Assembly: GCF_009724685.1 (NCBI RefSeq)
Contig: NZ_WMEF01000007.1
Span: 156,109 to 220,108 of the forward strand
Origin: Lysinibacillus cavernae
Lineage (GTDB): Bacteria > Bacillota > Bacilli > Bacillales_A > Planococcaceae
Direction: 5' to 3'
DNA length: 64,000 bases
Shown: positions 17,143 through 25,944 of the stretch, piece by piece
Layout: every line of letters begins with the position of its first letter
How positions within the stretch are numbered: position 1 is the first letter of the stretch
Notes under the pieces: generated by a model
Told to the model about the DNA's origin: nothing
The model's input: the letters and a program-made list of their open reading frames with translations, nothing else
The model's database searches: none
Made by a program: the position numbers and the translations under genes

Positions 17143-19770
17143 ATGACCAAAGAAAAATTACTATTATTGGACGGTAATAGTTTAGCATATCGCGCGTTTT
17201 TTGCGTTGCCATTGTTAACGAATGATAGTGGCATTCATACTAATGCTGTGTACGGCTTTACAACAATGCTACAAAGAATATTAGAGGAAGAACAGCCAAC
17301 AAAAATATTGGTTGCTTTTGATGCTGGAAAAACAACATTCCGCCATGAAACCTTTACAGAATATAAGGGTGGGCGACAAAAGACACCACCAGAATTATCA
17401 GAGCAATTCCCTTATATACGAAAGCTTATTGATGCCTATGGTATTAAACAATATGAGCAAGAATTGTATGAAGCAGATGATATTATCGGGACGCTTGCTA
17501 AAGAGGCTTCATCGCAGGATATGGATGTTATTATTGTATCCGGAGACCGTGATTTAACTCAGCTTGCGTCGGAGCAAGTAACAGTCTATATTACGAAAAA
17601 AGGTATTACGGAAATAGAGATAAATACACCAGCATTTATTGCTGAAAAGTATGGTTTAAGCCCATTGCAAATTATTGATATGAAAGGTTTAATGGGAGAT
17701 TCTTCAGATAATATTCCTGGTGTACCAGGTGTCGGTGAAAAGACAGCTGTAAAATTATTAAAAGAACATGGCTCCGTTGAAGCGCTATATGAGGCGATGG
17801 ATACATTGAAAGCTTCTAAAATGAAGGAAAAACTTGTAGCTAATGAAGAGCAGGCCATCATGAGTAAGAAGCTGGCAACGATTTATACAGATGCCCAAAT
17901 AACTGTTTCACTTGCTGACCTCGCATATAACGGACCAAATGAAGAAGAATTAATCAGTGTTTGGCGGGAACTTGGCTTTAAATCACTGCTCGATAAAAGT
18001 GATTTTGAAGTTCAACAAGAGGAGCAAGCACCTTTCGACTATGACCTTGTCCAAGAAGTGCGCCCAGCAGACTTACAGGATGTGATGGCTGTACATGTTG
18101 AACTAGAAAATGAGCACTATCATACTTGTCAGCTACTTGGGCTTGCGTTATCGGATGGAACAAAAACACAATATATTCCTTTTGAAGTTGCAGCCAAATC
18201 AGATGATCTCCGTCGTTGGCTAGAAGATGCTACAAAAATAAAATATATGTCTGATTCAAAGGCAGCTCAAGCGGCATTAAAGCGTGTAGGTATTCAATTA
18301 GCTGGTGTTGATTTCGATCTGCTTCTTGCCTCCTATATTAATAATCCAGCGTTAAGTGGAGATGATGTCGCAACGCTTGCGAAGGAACTTGGTTATCGTG
18401 ATGTTCAAGCAAATGAGACGGTCTATGGAAAAGGGGCAAAACGTGCTATACCTGACATGGATCAACTTGCCCAGCATGTTAGCCGTAAAGCTTTTGCTGT
18501 GTGGACATTACAGTCAAAGTTGGAAGCATTATTAAAGGAAAATGAACAATTTGATCTTTATAAAAACTTAGAACTACCACTGGCAGCGATATTAGGTGAG
18601 ATGGAAAGCGAAGGGATCACGGTTAATCGTGCTACGCTAGAGAAAATGGGACAAGAGCTTACTGACAAGCTAGTAGTGATCGAGCAAGAAATTTATGCAG
18701 AGGCTGGAGAAACTTTTAATATTAATTCACCCAAACAATTAGGTGTTATTTTATTCGATAAACTTGGGTTGCCTGTGATAAAAAAGACAAAAACTGGCTA
18801 TTCTACAGCGGCAGATGTACTGGAAAAATTACAGTCAGAACACGCGATTATTGAACATATTCTGTTGTATCGTCAGCTTGGTAAACTACAATCCACGTAT
18901 ATTGAAGGCTTACTTAAGGAAATCCACGAAGCGGATAGTAAGGTGCATACGCGCTTCCAACAAGCTTTAACTGCGACAGGACGTTTAAGCTCCACGGATC
19001 CGAATTTGCAAAACATTCCTATTCGTTTGGAGGAAGGTCGAAAAATCCGCCAAGCATTTATACCGTCAAAAGAGGATTGGATTCTGTTTTCTGCGGACTA
19101 TTCACAAATTGAATTACGAGTGCTTGCCCATATGTCAGAAGATAAAAATTTGGTAGAGGCTTTCCGTGAAGGTATGGATGTTCATACACGTACAGCTATG
19201 GATGTATTTCATGTATCAGAAGATGAGGTAGATAGTAATATGCGTCGCGCAGCGAAGGCTGTTAACTTTGGGATTGTCTACGGTATCAGTGATTATGGTC
19301 TATCACAAAACTTAGATATAACGCGTAAGGAGGCAGCAACGTTTATTGAAAAGTATTTAGCAAGTTTCCCAGGCGTTAAACAGTATATGGATGATATTGT
19401 GCAAAATGCGAAATTTAATGGCTACGTCACTACCATTTTAAATAGACGACGTTACTTACCTGATATTACGAGTTCTAACTTCAATTTAAGAAGCTTTGCA
19501 GAGCGTACAGCAATGAATACGCCAATTCAAGGAAGTGCCGCTGATATTATTAAAAAAGCAATGATTGATATGGATGCTCGACTGAAAAAAGAAAAAATGC
19601 AAGCCAAACTACTCTTACAGGTGCATGATGAATTGATCTTTGAAGCTCCTAAGGAAGAGATTGCCATGCTAGAAAAAATTGTACCAGAGGTAATGGAAAA
19701 TGCTATAGAGCTTTCAGTACCGCTCAAAGTAGATTTTAATCATGGATCTACATGGTATGAAGCCAAATAA
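17143..19770 (+). CDS. polA: DNA polymerase I
   Basis: Repair and Okazaki-fragment-processing polymerase, 875 residues. Residues 1-290 form the 5'-3' FEN-type nuclease (LLLDGNSLAYRAFFA, EADDIIGTLA, VSGDRDLTQLAS, and helix-hairpin-helix PGVPGVGEKTA). Residues about 300-465 correspond to the 3'-5' exonuclease fold, but the acidic metal-binding residues are missing, as in other Bacillus Pol I, so proofreading is probably absent. The polymerase domain (about 470-875) shows TGRLSSTDPNLQNIP, motif A DYSQIELRVLAH, the O-helix RRAAKAVNFGIVYG and motif C VHDELIFE. GGAGG precedes the ATG. mutM follows after 12 bases. Confidence 0.97.
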   Translation: MTKEKLLLLDGNSLAYRAFFALPLLTNDSGIHTNAVYGFTTMLQRILEEEQPTKILVAFDAGKTTFRHETFTEYKGGRQKTPPELSEQFPYIRKLIDAYGIKQYEQELYEADDIIGTLAKEASSQDMDVIIVSGDRDLTQLASEQVTVYITKKGITEIEINTPAFIAEKYGLSPLQIIDMKGLMGDSSDNIPGVPGVGEKTAVKLLKEHGSVEALYEAMDTLKASKMKEKLVANEEQAIMSKKLATIYTDAQITVSLADLAYNGPNEEELISVWRELGFKSLLDKSDFEVQQEEQAPFDYDLVQEVRPADLQDVMAVHVELENEHYHTCQLLGLALSDGTKTQYIPFEVAAKSDDLRRWLEDATKIKYMSDSKAAQAALKRVGIQLAGVDFDLLLASYINNPALSGDDVATLAKELGYRDVQANETVYGKGAKRAIPDMDQLAQHVSRKAFAVWTLQSKLEALLKENEQFDLYKNLELPLAAILGEMESEGITVNRATLEKMGQELTDKLVVIEQEIYAEAGETFNINSPKQLGVILFDKLGLPVIKKTKTGYSTAADVLEKLQSEHAIIEHILLYRQLGKLQSTYIEGLLKEIHEADSKVHTRFQQALTATGRLSSTDPNLQNIPIRLEEGRKIRQAFIPSKEDWILFSADYSQIELRVLAHMSEDKNLVEAFREGMDVHTRTAMDVFHVSEDEVDSNMRRAAKAVNFGIVYGISDYGLSQNLDITRKEAATFIEKYLASFPGVKQYMDDIVQNAKFNGYVTTILNRRRYLPDITSSNFNLRSFAERTAMNTPIQGSAADIIKKAMIDMDARLKKEKMQAKLLLQVHDELIFEAPKEEIAMLEKIVPEVMENAIELSVPLKVDFNHGSTWYEAK

Positions 19771-19782
19771 GGAGGGATTCAA

Positions 19783-20655
19783 ATGCCTGAATTACCAGAG
19801 GTGGAAGGTGTCGTCCAGGCATTGAAGCCAAAGATTGAAGGACGTACGATTCAACAGGTTCAACTATCTGAAAGAGTCCATTTTTCATTTAGTGAGGGCA
19901 AGCAATGTATCGTTAAACAAGCAGAGCCTGATGCATTTGAATTATCTATGTCCCAAATGATGATCACCACAATTGAACGACGAGCAAAATATATTTTCTT
20001 TCATTTGTTGAAAGAGGATGTTTCATATGTCCTTGTCAGTCATTTAGGAATGACAGGCGCATGGTTTGTTGTAAATTCACCAGAAGAAATCAATGAAGCG
20101 AAGTTCCAAAAGCATATTCATGCAACATTTAAAATGGCTGATGGGGGTTACTTGATCTATTCGGATATTCGCCGCTTTGGTGAACTTCGTTTTCTGACAA
20201 AAATTGAAGATCATGCACCATTAACAAAAATGGCACCAGAGCCATTTGATGAACAAGCATGTGACTTTTTTATAACAAAATCCAAATTACCGAAATATGA
20301 AAATAAGGCGGTAAAAGAAGTAATTATGGATGGGCAAGTTATTTCGGGCTGTGGCAATATTTATGCAACGGAGGCATTGTTTGCTCAAAAAATTCACCCA
20401 GCACGCAAAATGAACCGCATTAGTGAAAAACGTAAACTGGAATTATTTCAGGAGATTGTTGCTGTCCTTCGTCAAAGTATTGAAGCGGGTGGCTCAACTA
20501 TCTCTGATTATCGAAACATTAATGGGGAAGCTGGTAGTATGCAGAATCGTCTGCGAATGTATGGGAAAAAGATATGTCCAGCATGTGAAACGGCAACAAG
20601 TCAAATGGCAATTGGTGGGCGTACCTCGGTCTATTGCCCAAATTGTCAACATTAA
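19783..20655 (+). CDS. mutM: Formamidopyrimidine-DNA glycosylase
   Basis: Base-excision repair glycosylase/AP lyase that removes 8-oxoguanine and formamidopyrimidines. The mature N-terminus PELPEVE supplies the catalytic Pro and Glu after Met removal. The C-terminus is the family zinc finger, CPACETATSQMAIGGRTSVYCPNCQ, with four Cys. The 290 residues slightly exceed the usual ~275; the extra length lies in the N-terminal beta domain. It is packed between polA (12-base gap) and coaE (13-base gap), an operon also seen in B. subtilis, where ytaF intervenes but is absent here. Confidence 0.95.
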   Translation: MPELPEVEGVVQALKPKIEGRTIQQVQLSERVHFSFSEGKQCIVKQAEPDAFELSMSQMMITTIERRAKYIFFHLLKEDVSYVLVSHLGMTGAWFVVNSPEEINEAKFQKHIHATFKMADGGYLIYSDIRRFGELRFLTKIEDHAPLTKMAPEPFDEQACDFFITKSKLPKYENKAVKEVIMDGQVISGCGNIYATEALFAQKIHPARKMNRISEKRKLELFQEIVAVLRQSIEAGGSTISDYRNINGEAGSMQNRLRMYGKKICPACETATSQMAIGGRTSVYCPNCQH

Positions 20656-20668
20656 AGGGGATTTAACG

Positions 20669-21262
20669 ATGATTATCGGACTTACAGGAAGTATTGCAAG
20701 CGGAAAAAGTACAGTAGTTAAAATGATGACCGAACTGGGATTACCAATTGTTGATGCGGATGTTGTAGCACGAGATGTCGTAGAACCAGGTGCTGAGACA
20801 TTAGCATTAATTGCTGAAAGTTTCGGACAAGCTATTTTGCTAGAGGATGGCAATTTAAATCGAACATTGCTTGGGGATATTATTTTTCATGAGCCTGCCA
20901 AACGAAAAATGTTAAATGATATTATTCATCCAGCGATCAGAAAAGAAATGTTACGTCAACGTGATGCCTATTTAGACGCAGGGTGTGAGCATGTTGTTAT
21001 GGACATTCCATTATTATTTGAGAGTAAGCTCCAGCATTTTGTGGAGCGTATTATTGTAGTTTCAGTAAGTGAAGAGGTCCAGCTTCGCCGCTTAATGGAA
21101 CGCAATAATTTGTCAAAAGAGGATGCATTGGCGCGTATGCACTCACAATTACCGATGTCTGTTAAAGAAAAAGGTGCACATGCGGTCATTTATAATAATG
21201 AGAATATAGAGAACACAGAGAAGCAATTAAAAAAAATCCTGACCTATTGGGATGTCATTTAA
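20669..21262 (+). CDS. coaE: Dephospho-CoA kinase
   Basis: Last enzyme of coenzyme A synthesis; phosphorylates the 3'-hydroxyl of dephospho-CoA using ATP. The 197-residue protein starts at the ATG 20669, behind AAAGGGG, with the P-loop GLTGSIASGKST at 4-15 and the conserved VDADVVARDVVEPG segment. The DIPLLFES motif near residue 114 and the lid region RLMERNNLSKEDALARM are also present. A much longer frame that opens at 20423 overlaps mutM and is not real. A terminator follows 15 bases later. Confidence 0.95.
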   Translation: MIIGLTGSIASGKSTVVKMMTELGLPIVDADVVARDVVEPGAETLALIAESFGQAILLEDGNLNRTLLGDIIFHEPAKRKMLNDIIHPAIRKEMLRQRDAYLDAGCEHVVMDIPLLFESKLQHFVERIIVVSVSEEVQLRRLMERNNLSKEDALARMHSQLPMSVKEKGAHAVIYNNENIENTEKQLKKILTYWDVI

Positions 21263-21276
21263 TTTGTTCATTTTCG

Positions 21277-21312
21277 ATGCGTAGTAAGTAAATCTTGCTG
21301 CGCATTTTTTTA
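21277..21312 (+). terminator. Intrinsic terminator of polA-mutM-coaE
   Basis: ATGCGTAGTAAG (21277-21288) pairs with CTTGCTGCGCAT (21294-21305) with two G-T pairs, then T run. Confidence 0.85.
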
Positions 21313-21379
21313 TGGAGAAACGCCATAATAAAGAATGATTTTTCAGAAAATAAGAACTTTAATATTATCAATATATAAT

Positions 21380-21408
21380 GTTCATCTTTTTTAAAATTGT
21401 GTTATACT
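21380..21408 (+). promoter_or_regulatory. gapB promoter with CcpN-like site
   Basis: TATACT (21403-21408) is a good -10; the -35 (GTTCAT at 21380-21385, spacer 17) is weak. The 11-mer TGTGTTATACT at 21398-21408 fits the CcpN operator pattern TRTGHYATAYW as I recall it, and covers the -10. CcpN represses gapB on glycolytic carbon in B. subtilis. No ccpN gene is in the window. Confidence 0.5.
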
Positions 21409-21468
21409 AATCACCGTAAAGTATATAATTAATTAATCTGAGTATGTACTCACAGGAGGATATTATAA

Positions 21469-22491
21469 ATGACAGTATCAATTGCTATTAATGGTTTCGG
21501 ACGCATCGGACGTATGGTTTTCCGCCAAGCGATCGTACAACAAGCTTTAAATATCGTTGCGATTAACGCGAGCTATCCAGCAGAAACGTTAGCACATTTG
21601 ATTAAGTATGACACAAATCACGGAACATTTGAGGGTACGGTAGAACCAGCAGGCGATGCTTTAGTTGTAAATGGTAAACGTGTTCAAATTATTAGTGAGC
21701 GTGATCCGTTAAAATTACCTTGGGCTAAAATGGGTGTAGATATTGTTATTGAAGCGACTGGTAAATTTAATGAACGCGAAAAAGCAGCAATGCACTTAGA
21801 AGCTGGCGCGAAAAAAGTTATCTTAACGGCACCTGGTAAAAACGAGGACGTAACAATTGTTTTAGGTGTAAATGATGATAAACTTGATATTGCTAAACAT
21901 GATGTTATTTCGAATGCTTCTTGTACAACAAACTGTTTAGCGCCAGTAGCAAAAGTATTGAATGACACATTTGGTATTGAAAATGGCTTAATGACAACAG
22001 TTCATGCTTATACAAATGACCAAAAGAACTTAGATAACCCACATAAGGATTTACGTCGTGCACGTGGATGCGCACAATCAATTATTCCTACATCTACAGG
22101 TGCTGCAAAAGCATTGAAATTAGTTTTACCTGAATTAGAAGGTAAAATTCACGGTATGGCACTTCGTGTCCCAACACCAAACGTATCTTTAGTTGACCTT
22201 GTAGTAGATTTAAATACTGAAGTAACAGTTGATTCTGTTAATGCTGCATTCGTAAAAGCTGCAACAGAAGGACCAATGAAAGGCATTTTAAACTTCTCTG
22301 TTGAACCATTAGTATCTGTTGATTACAACACAACGACTTACTCATCGACAGTTGATGGACTTTCTACAATGGTAATGGGCAACCGTAAAGTGAAAGTACT
22401 TGCTTGGTACGATAACGAGTGGGGTTACTCTGCACGTGTTGTAGACCTTGTGAAAAAAGTAGCCAATGCTTTAGAAACTGTTAACGCGTAA
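21469..22491 (+). CDS. gapB: Glyceraldehyde-3-phosphate dehydrogenase, gluconeogenic NADP type
   Basis: 340-residue GAPDH. The N-terminal GFGRIGR motif, catalytic Cys in [13 protein letters not shown] (about 152) and the phosphate-binding HAYTNDQ segment are present. The residue after strand beta-2 is Ala-Ser in [13 protein letters not shown], where NAD-using GapA proteins carry a conserved Asp; this and the overall resemblance to B. subtilis GapB indicate NADP preference and use in gluconeogenesis. Position between coaE and nrdR matches B. subtilis, where speD and ytcD lie between gapB and nrdR but are absent here. A long terminator follows. Confidence 0.93.
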   Translation: MTVSIAINGFGRIGRMVFRQAIVQQALNIVAINASYPAETLAHLIKYDTNHGTFEGTVEPAGDALVVNGKRVQIISERDPLKLPWAKMGVDIVIEATGKFNEREKAAMHLEAGAKKVILTAPGKNEDVTIVLGVNDDKLDIAKHDVISNASCTTNCLAPVAKVLNDTFGIENGLMTTVHAYTNDQKNLDNPHKDLRRARGCAQSIIPTSTGAAKALKLVLPELEGKIHGMALRVPTPNVSLVDLVVDLNTEVTVDSVNAAFVKAATEGPMKGILNFSVEPLVSVDYNTTTYSSTVDGLSTMVMGNRKVKVLAWYDNEWGYSARVVDLVKKVANALETVNA

Positions 22492-22502
22492 TAATTTTAT
22501 AG

Positions 22503-22545
22503 AGAGCACATTGAAATCTAAATGGTTTCAATGTGCTCTTTTTTT
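22503..22545 (+). terminator. Intrinsic terminator of gapB
   Basis: Perfect 14-bp stem, 22503-22516 with 22526-22539, followed by T run. Confidence 0.95.
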
Positions 22546-22677
22546 GGGGAAACTTTCCTTGTGCTTTAGGTGCTTTAGGTTTATCATGAGCTCACTAACG
22601 TGAATGCACTTTTCTTACATGTAGGAAATTTGTTATAATAGAAATATTAAATTGTTGTAAATCAGGAGAGTAATTAT

Positions 22678-23148
22678 ATGAGATGTCCATCTTGCCAATT
22701 TAACGGAACGCGTGTAGTGGATTCGAGGCCAGTAGATGATAATAAAGAAATTCGTAGACGTCGTGAATGTGAGTCATGTGGCTTCCGTTTTACAACGTTT
22801 GAAAAAATTGAAGAGACACCATTAGTTGTAGTGAAAAAAGAAGGTTCACGCGAGGAGTTTAGCCGTGAGAAGGTACTTCGTGGGCTTATTCGTGCTTGTG
22901 AAAAGCGTCCAGTTGCGCTTGACGTACTGGAGGCACTTGTCCTGTCGATTGAAAAAGATCTGCGTCGTATTGGAAATTCGGAAGTACGCTCAGAAGATGT
23001 CGGTGAAATGGTAATGGATCGCTTAGCTAAAATTGATGAGGTAGCCTATGTTCGTTTTGCATCGGTTTACCGTCAATTTAAAGATATTAATGTCTTTATC
23101 GAGGAAATAAAGGACATTATTCAACGTCAAACGGAGAAGAAATCATAG
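22678..23148 (+). CDS. nrdR: Transcriptional repressor NrdR
   Basis: Nucleotide-sensing repressor of ribonucleotide reductase genes, 156 residues. The N-terminal zinc ribbon has Cys3, Cys6, Cys31 and Cys34. The ATP-cone domain follows (about 47-137) with the [21 protein letters not shown] start typical of the fold. NrdR binds NrdR boxes according to its ATP/dATP load. A TATAAT at 22634-22639 supplies a probable promoter. dnaB follows 16 bases after the stop, so nrdR, dnaB and dnaI form one operon linking dNTP control and replication start, as in B. subtilis. Confidence 0.96.
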   Translation: MRCPSCQFNGTRVVDSRPVDDNKEIRRRRECESCGFRFTTFEKIEETPLVVVKKEGSREEFSREKVLRGLIRACEKRPVALDVLEALVLSIEKDLRRIGNSEVRSEDVGEMVMDRLAKIDEVAYVRFASVYRQFKDINVFIEEIKDIIQRQTEKKS

Positions 23149-23164
23149 AAAACAGAGAGGATGA

Positions 23165-24529
23165 ATGACGTTGATTCATTTATATAAGGAATTGCAGCCT
23201 GGCGATCCTTTCGACATTCGTCTACCTCATGCATTTTCTACACAGGAGCGTCAATTAGTCACATTATTTTATCAACCGCTAACGGGCTCGGAGCCAATTA
23301 GCCTTTATTTAACATTATGGGCGGAAGCAGAGCAAATGCCAAAGCAGCAAATGACGCATTATTATTTAATGAATGTACTAGGGCTACCTATAGGTAAAGT
23401 GTTTGAGGCTCGTATTGCACTGGAAGCAATTGGTTTACTACGCACATGGAAAAAAGAAAATGCTGGTGAGCGTAGTTTTTTATATGAGTTACAGCGCCCG
23501 CTAGATGCCGATAGCTTTATGAAAGATCCTCTGTTGTCGATGTTCTTATTTAGCAAAATTGGGGAGCAGGCATATCGGAATCTACGTCAGCGTTTTATGT
23601 CACCTATAAAGGACACGGAGTTTAAGGATGTATCTCGTGCATTTATAGATGTCTTTAAGCCTGTTCATTCTAATATTCCATCAGATTTACAAGCGGATAC
23701 GAATGGAAAGGATAAACAACAAAGAGTATATCCTTTTTATTTGGAGCTATTTGACTTTGAATTATTGCAAGCAGGTTTATCAGAGCAATTGGTACCGTCC
23801 AACTTATTGACATTAGAAGTGCGTGAAGCGATAGCGAAGTTGGCATTTCTATATCATTTAACAGCTCTTGATATGCAAAAAGTGGTCATACTTGCTTTAG
23901 ACGATGATTTAGGGATTTCTCAGGAACGTTTACGCAAGGCTGCTGCCGATTTTTATAAATTAACAGTGTCGAAGGAGCCGCCAAAACTAGCGCGAGTAAA
24001 CGAACCCGTACCTATAGTAGAAGCAGGGCAAAAATCGAAGGATCAGGAGCTCCAACACTATTTAGAAACAACAGCTCCTGTTCAAGTGTTACGTGATATT
24101 AATAATGGTAAAGAACCTCTGCAAACATCTGTCCAACTTGCGGAAAATTTAATCGTTCAGCACGGTATGCCAATAGGGGTAGTCAATGCATTGCTAGAGT
24201 ATGTCATGCTAACGACGGATATGAAGCTACCTAAAAAATATGTAGAAACAATTGCAGATCACTGGGTACGGAAAAATGTACAAACTGCTAAGGAAGCAAT
24301 GGAACTTGCACGTCAAGAACACGATAAATATACCGCTTGGAAAAACAAGCCACAAACGACCACTAAAACGAGTCAGCGCTTTAAGGGACGTTCAGGACAT
24401 CAACGAGAAGAAAAAGTCCCTGAGTGGTTTTATAAACGTGATGAGAAACAAGAGGAAAGTACTTCTAGCACGATAGATTTTGAAAAAGAACGTCAAAAAA
24501 TATTAGAAATGCTAGGAAAAAGTGAATAG
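23165..24529 (+). CDS. dnaB: Replication initiation and membrane attachment protein DnaB
   Basis: Firmicute helicase-loading co-factor (not the helicase itself): with DnaD and DnaI it loads the DnaC helicase at oriC and in restart. The 454 residues are close to the ~470 of B. subtilis DnaB. An N-terminal winged-helix-like region (about 1-110) is followed by a DnaB/DnaD DDBH2-type domain near 290-380, with IVQHGMPIGVVNALLEYVMLTT and the helical KYVETIADHWVRKNVQTAKEAMELARQ stretch. The C-terminal tail is charged and low-complexity. The ATG follows AGAGAGGATGA. dnaI follows after 18 bases. Confidence 0.9.
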   Translation: MTLIHLYKELQPGDPFDIRLPHAFSTQERQLVTLFYQPLTGSEPISLYLTLWAEAEQMPKQQMTHYYLMNVLGLPIGKVFEARIALEAIGLLRTWKKENAGERSFLYELQRPLDADSFMKDPLLSMFLFSKIGEQAYRNLRQRFMSPIKDTEFKDVSRAFIDVFKPVHSNIPSDLQADTNGKDKQQRVYPFYLELFDFELLQAGLSEQLVPSNLLTLEVREAIAKLAFLYHLTALDMQKVVILALDDDLGISQERLRKAAADFYKLTVSKEPPKLARVNEPVPIVEAGQKSKDQELQHYLETTAPVQVLRDINNGKEPLQTSVQLAENLIVQHGMPIGVVNALLEYVMLTTDMKLPKKYVETIADHWVRKNVQTAKEAMELARQEHDKYTAWKNKPQTTTKTSQRFKGRSGHQREEKVPEWFYKRDEKQEESTSSTIDFEKERQKILEMLGKSE

Positions 24530-24547
24530 TAAAGAAGGTGAGCAACA

Positions 24548-25486
24548 ATCGAACCTATAAATGGACCATTAAAACGAGCAATTAATGTACCCTCGTTTCA
24601 AGAACGCTATGAAGCCATGCGACGTGAAATTTTAGAAAATCCACGAGTACAAGAATTTTTAGCACGTCATGCAGATGAATTAAACTATGATAATATTGAA
24701 CGGAATTTACCTAAGCTCCATGAATTTATTAGCCAATCCACGGAATGCTGTGGTTGTGATAACACAGAACATTGTACAAACTATTTAAAAGGCTTCCTTC
24801 CTACTTTACGGGTAGTTCGGAAAACAGTTGAAATGGATTATGTACGTTGTGAGCAAAAGATCAGGGAGGAAGAGCGTCGGGATGTCGCGAATATGATTGC
24901 AAGTATGCATATGCCAAAAGATGTGCTGCAAGCAACTATTCAAGATTTAAGTATAGATGATGAGTCTCGAGTGATGATTGCCCAAAAAGCAGCACAGTTT
25001 ATAAAAGCGACAAAAGAATCAGGTCATTTGCCATCAAAAGGTTTTTACTTATACGGTAAATTTGGAGTAGGGAAGTCTTTTGTGCTAGGTGCACTGGCCA
25101 ATGAACTAGCGTCTATAAAAATACGTTCAGTTGTTGTTTTCGTGCCAGAATTTTTACGGGAAATGAAAAATGCCATTGGCGATAATACATTGAATGAAAA
25201 AATTGATTATATAAAAAAAGCACCTGTTTTAATGTTAGATGATTTAGGAGCAGAAACAATGACTGCTTGGACACGAGATGAAATTTTAGGGACTATTTTC
25301 CATTATCGTATGGCGGAGCAATTGCCTACGTTTATTACTTCTAATTTTAATTATGAAGAATTGGAACATCATTTAGCTCAGTCCCAAAAAGGTGATATTG
25401 AGGTTGTAAAAGCTGGGCGAATTATGGAGCGAATTAAAGCCTTAACTGTGCCTATTGTAATGCAAGGCAAAAATCGCAGGATGTAA
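24548..25486 (+). CDS. dnaI: Primosomal protein DnaI (helicase loader), non-canonical ATC start
   Basis: AAA+ helicase loader that works with DnaB/DnaD. Counting from the ATC at 24548 the protein is 312 residues, against 311 in B. subtilis. The codons after ATC read EPINGPLKRAINVPSFQERYEA, which aligns from residue 1 with the B. subtilis start MEPIGRS. The frame has a TGA at 24539-24541 and no ATG, GTG or TTG until ATG 24617, which would lose 23 conserved residues and lacks an RBS. AAGGTG at 24535-24540 is correctly spaced (about 7) from the ATC. The N-terminal zinc-binding cysteines (ECCGC..HC near 66-76), Walker A GKFGVGKS near 170 and Walker B VLMLDDLGAE are present. Confidence 0.85.
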   Translation: MEPINGPLKRAINVPSFQERYEAMRREILENPRVQEFLARHADELNYDNIERNLPKLHEFISQSTECCGCDNTEHCTNYLKGFLPTLRVVRKTVEMDYVRCEQKIREEERRDVANMIASMHMPKDVLQATIQDLSIDDESRVMIAQKAAQFIKATKESGHLPSKGFYLYGKFGVGKSFVLGALANELASIKIRSVVVFVPEFLREMKNAIGDNTLNEKIDYIKKAPVLMLDDLGAETMTAWTRDEILGTIFHYRMAEQLPTFITSNFNYEELEHHLAQSQKGDIEVVKAGRIMERIKALTVPIVMQGKNRRM

Positions 25487-25495
25487 CATTGATAG

Positions 25496-25524
25496 TTGCA
25501 TTTTTCGACAATCGAGCGTATACT
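25496..25524 (+). promoter_or_regulatory. Promoter of the thrS T-box transcript
   Basis: TTGCAT (25496-25501), spacer of 17, TATACT (25519-25524), placing the start about 10-15 bases before the T-box leader. Confidence 0.5.
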
Positions 25525-25539
25525 GACTCATATACTTAA

Positions 25540-25787
25540 TAACACATGCATTGATGAGGACATGAATTTTGTGTATCGGCTTATAGAGAGGGAAGTCATC
25601 GGCTGAAAACTTCCTAGTGTGAGCACAGCATTTACTACCTACTGAGCAGCGAAAGGGATAATCTTTCGCCGGACCCTAGCCCGTTAGCTAGCCTTGAGCT
25701 TCGTCTGACTTTGTATAAGTCGGAAGGAAGAAGGGTGGAACCACGAGCATATGCTTCGTCCCTTTCGTGAGGGACGGAGCTTTTTTT
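25540..25787 (+). ncRNA. T-box leader of thrS
   Basis: A tRNA-sensing leader. The T-box motif AGGGTGGAACCACGAG is at 25732-25747. An intrinsic terminator follows, with GCTTCGTCCCT (25753-25763) paired to AGGGACGGAGC (25770-25780) and then a T run. The upstream AGAGAGGGAAG..GGCTGAAA segment is typical of stem I. Thr codons ACT and ACC at 25634-25639 are candidate specifiers, fitting the downstream gene. Uncharged tRNA-Thr would stabilise the antiterminator and allow thrS transcription. The 5' limit is approximate. From 25790 to thrS at 25945 I see no further element. Confidence 0.9.
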
Positions 25788-25944
25788 ATTTTTTTTAAGA
25801 TATGGTGAACCAACTCCAATCGAGTAATAAACCACTTAATAAAGCATTGACTTAGCTCAGTCCTAGCCGAAATGGCTTAAACATTCACTCAATTCATTCA
25901 TCAATCATTATGTAATCAAACAAAAACGAAGGAGTGCGAAAAAT

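Noticed and set aside
25635..25835. Minus-strand ORF upstream of thrS
   Set aside because: It is the complement of the T-box leader.
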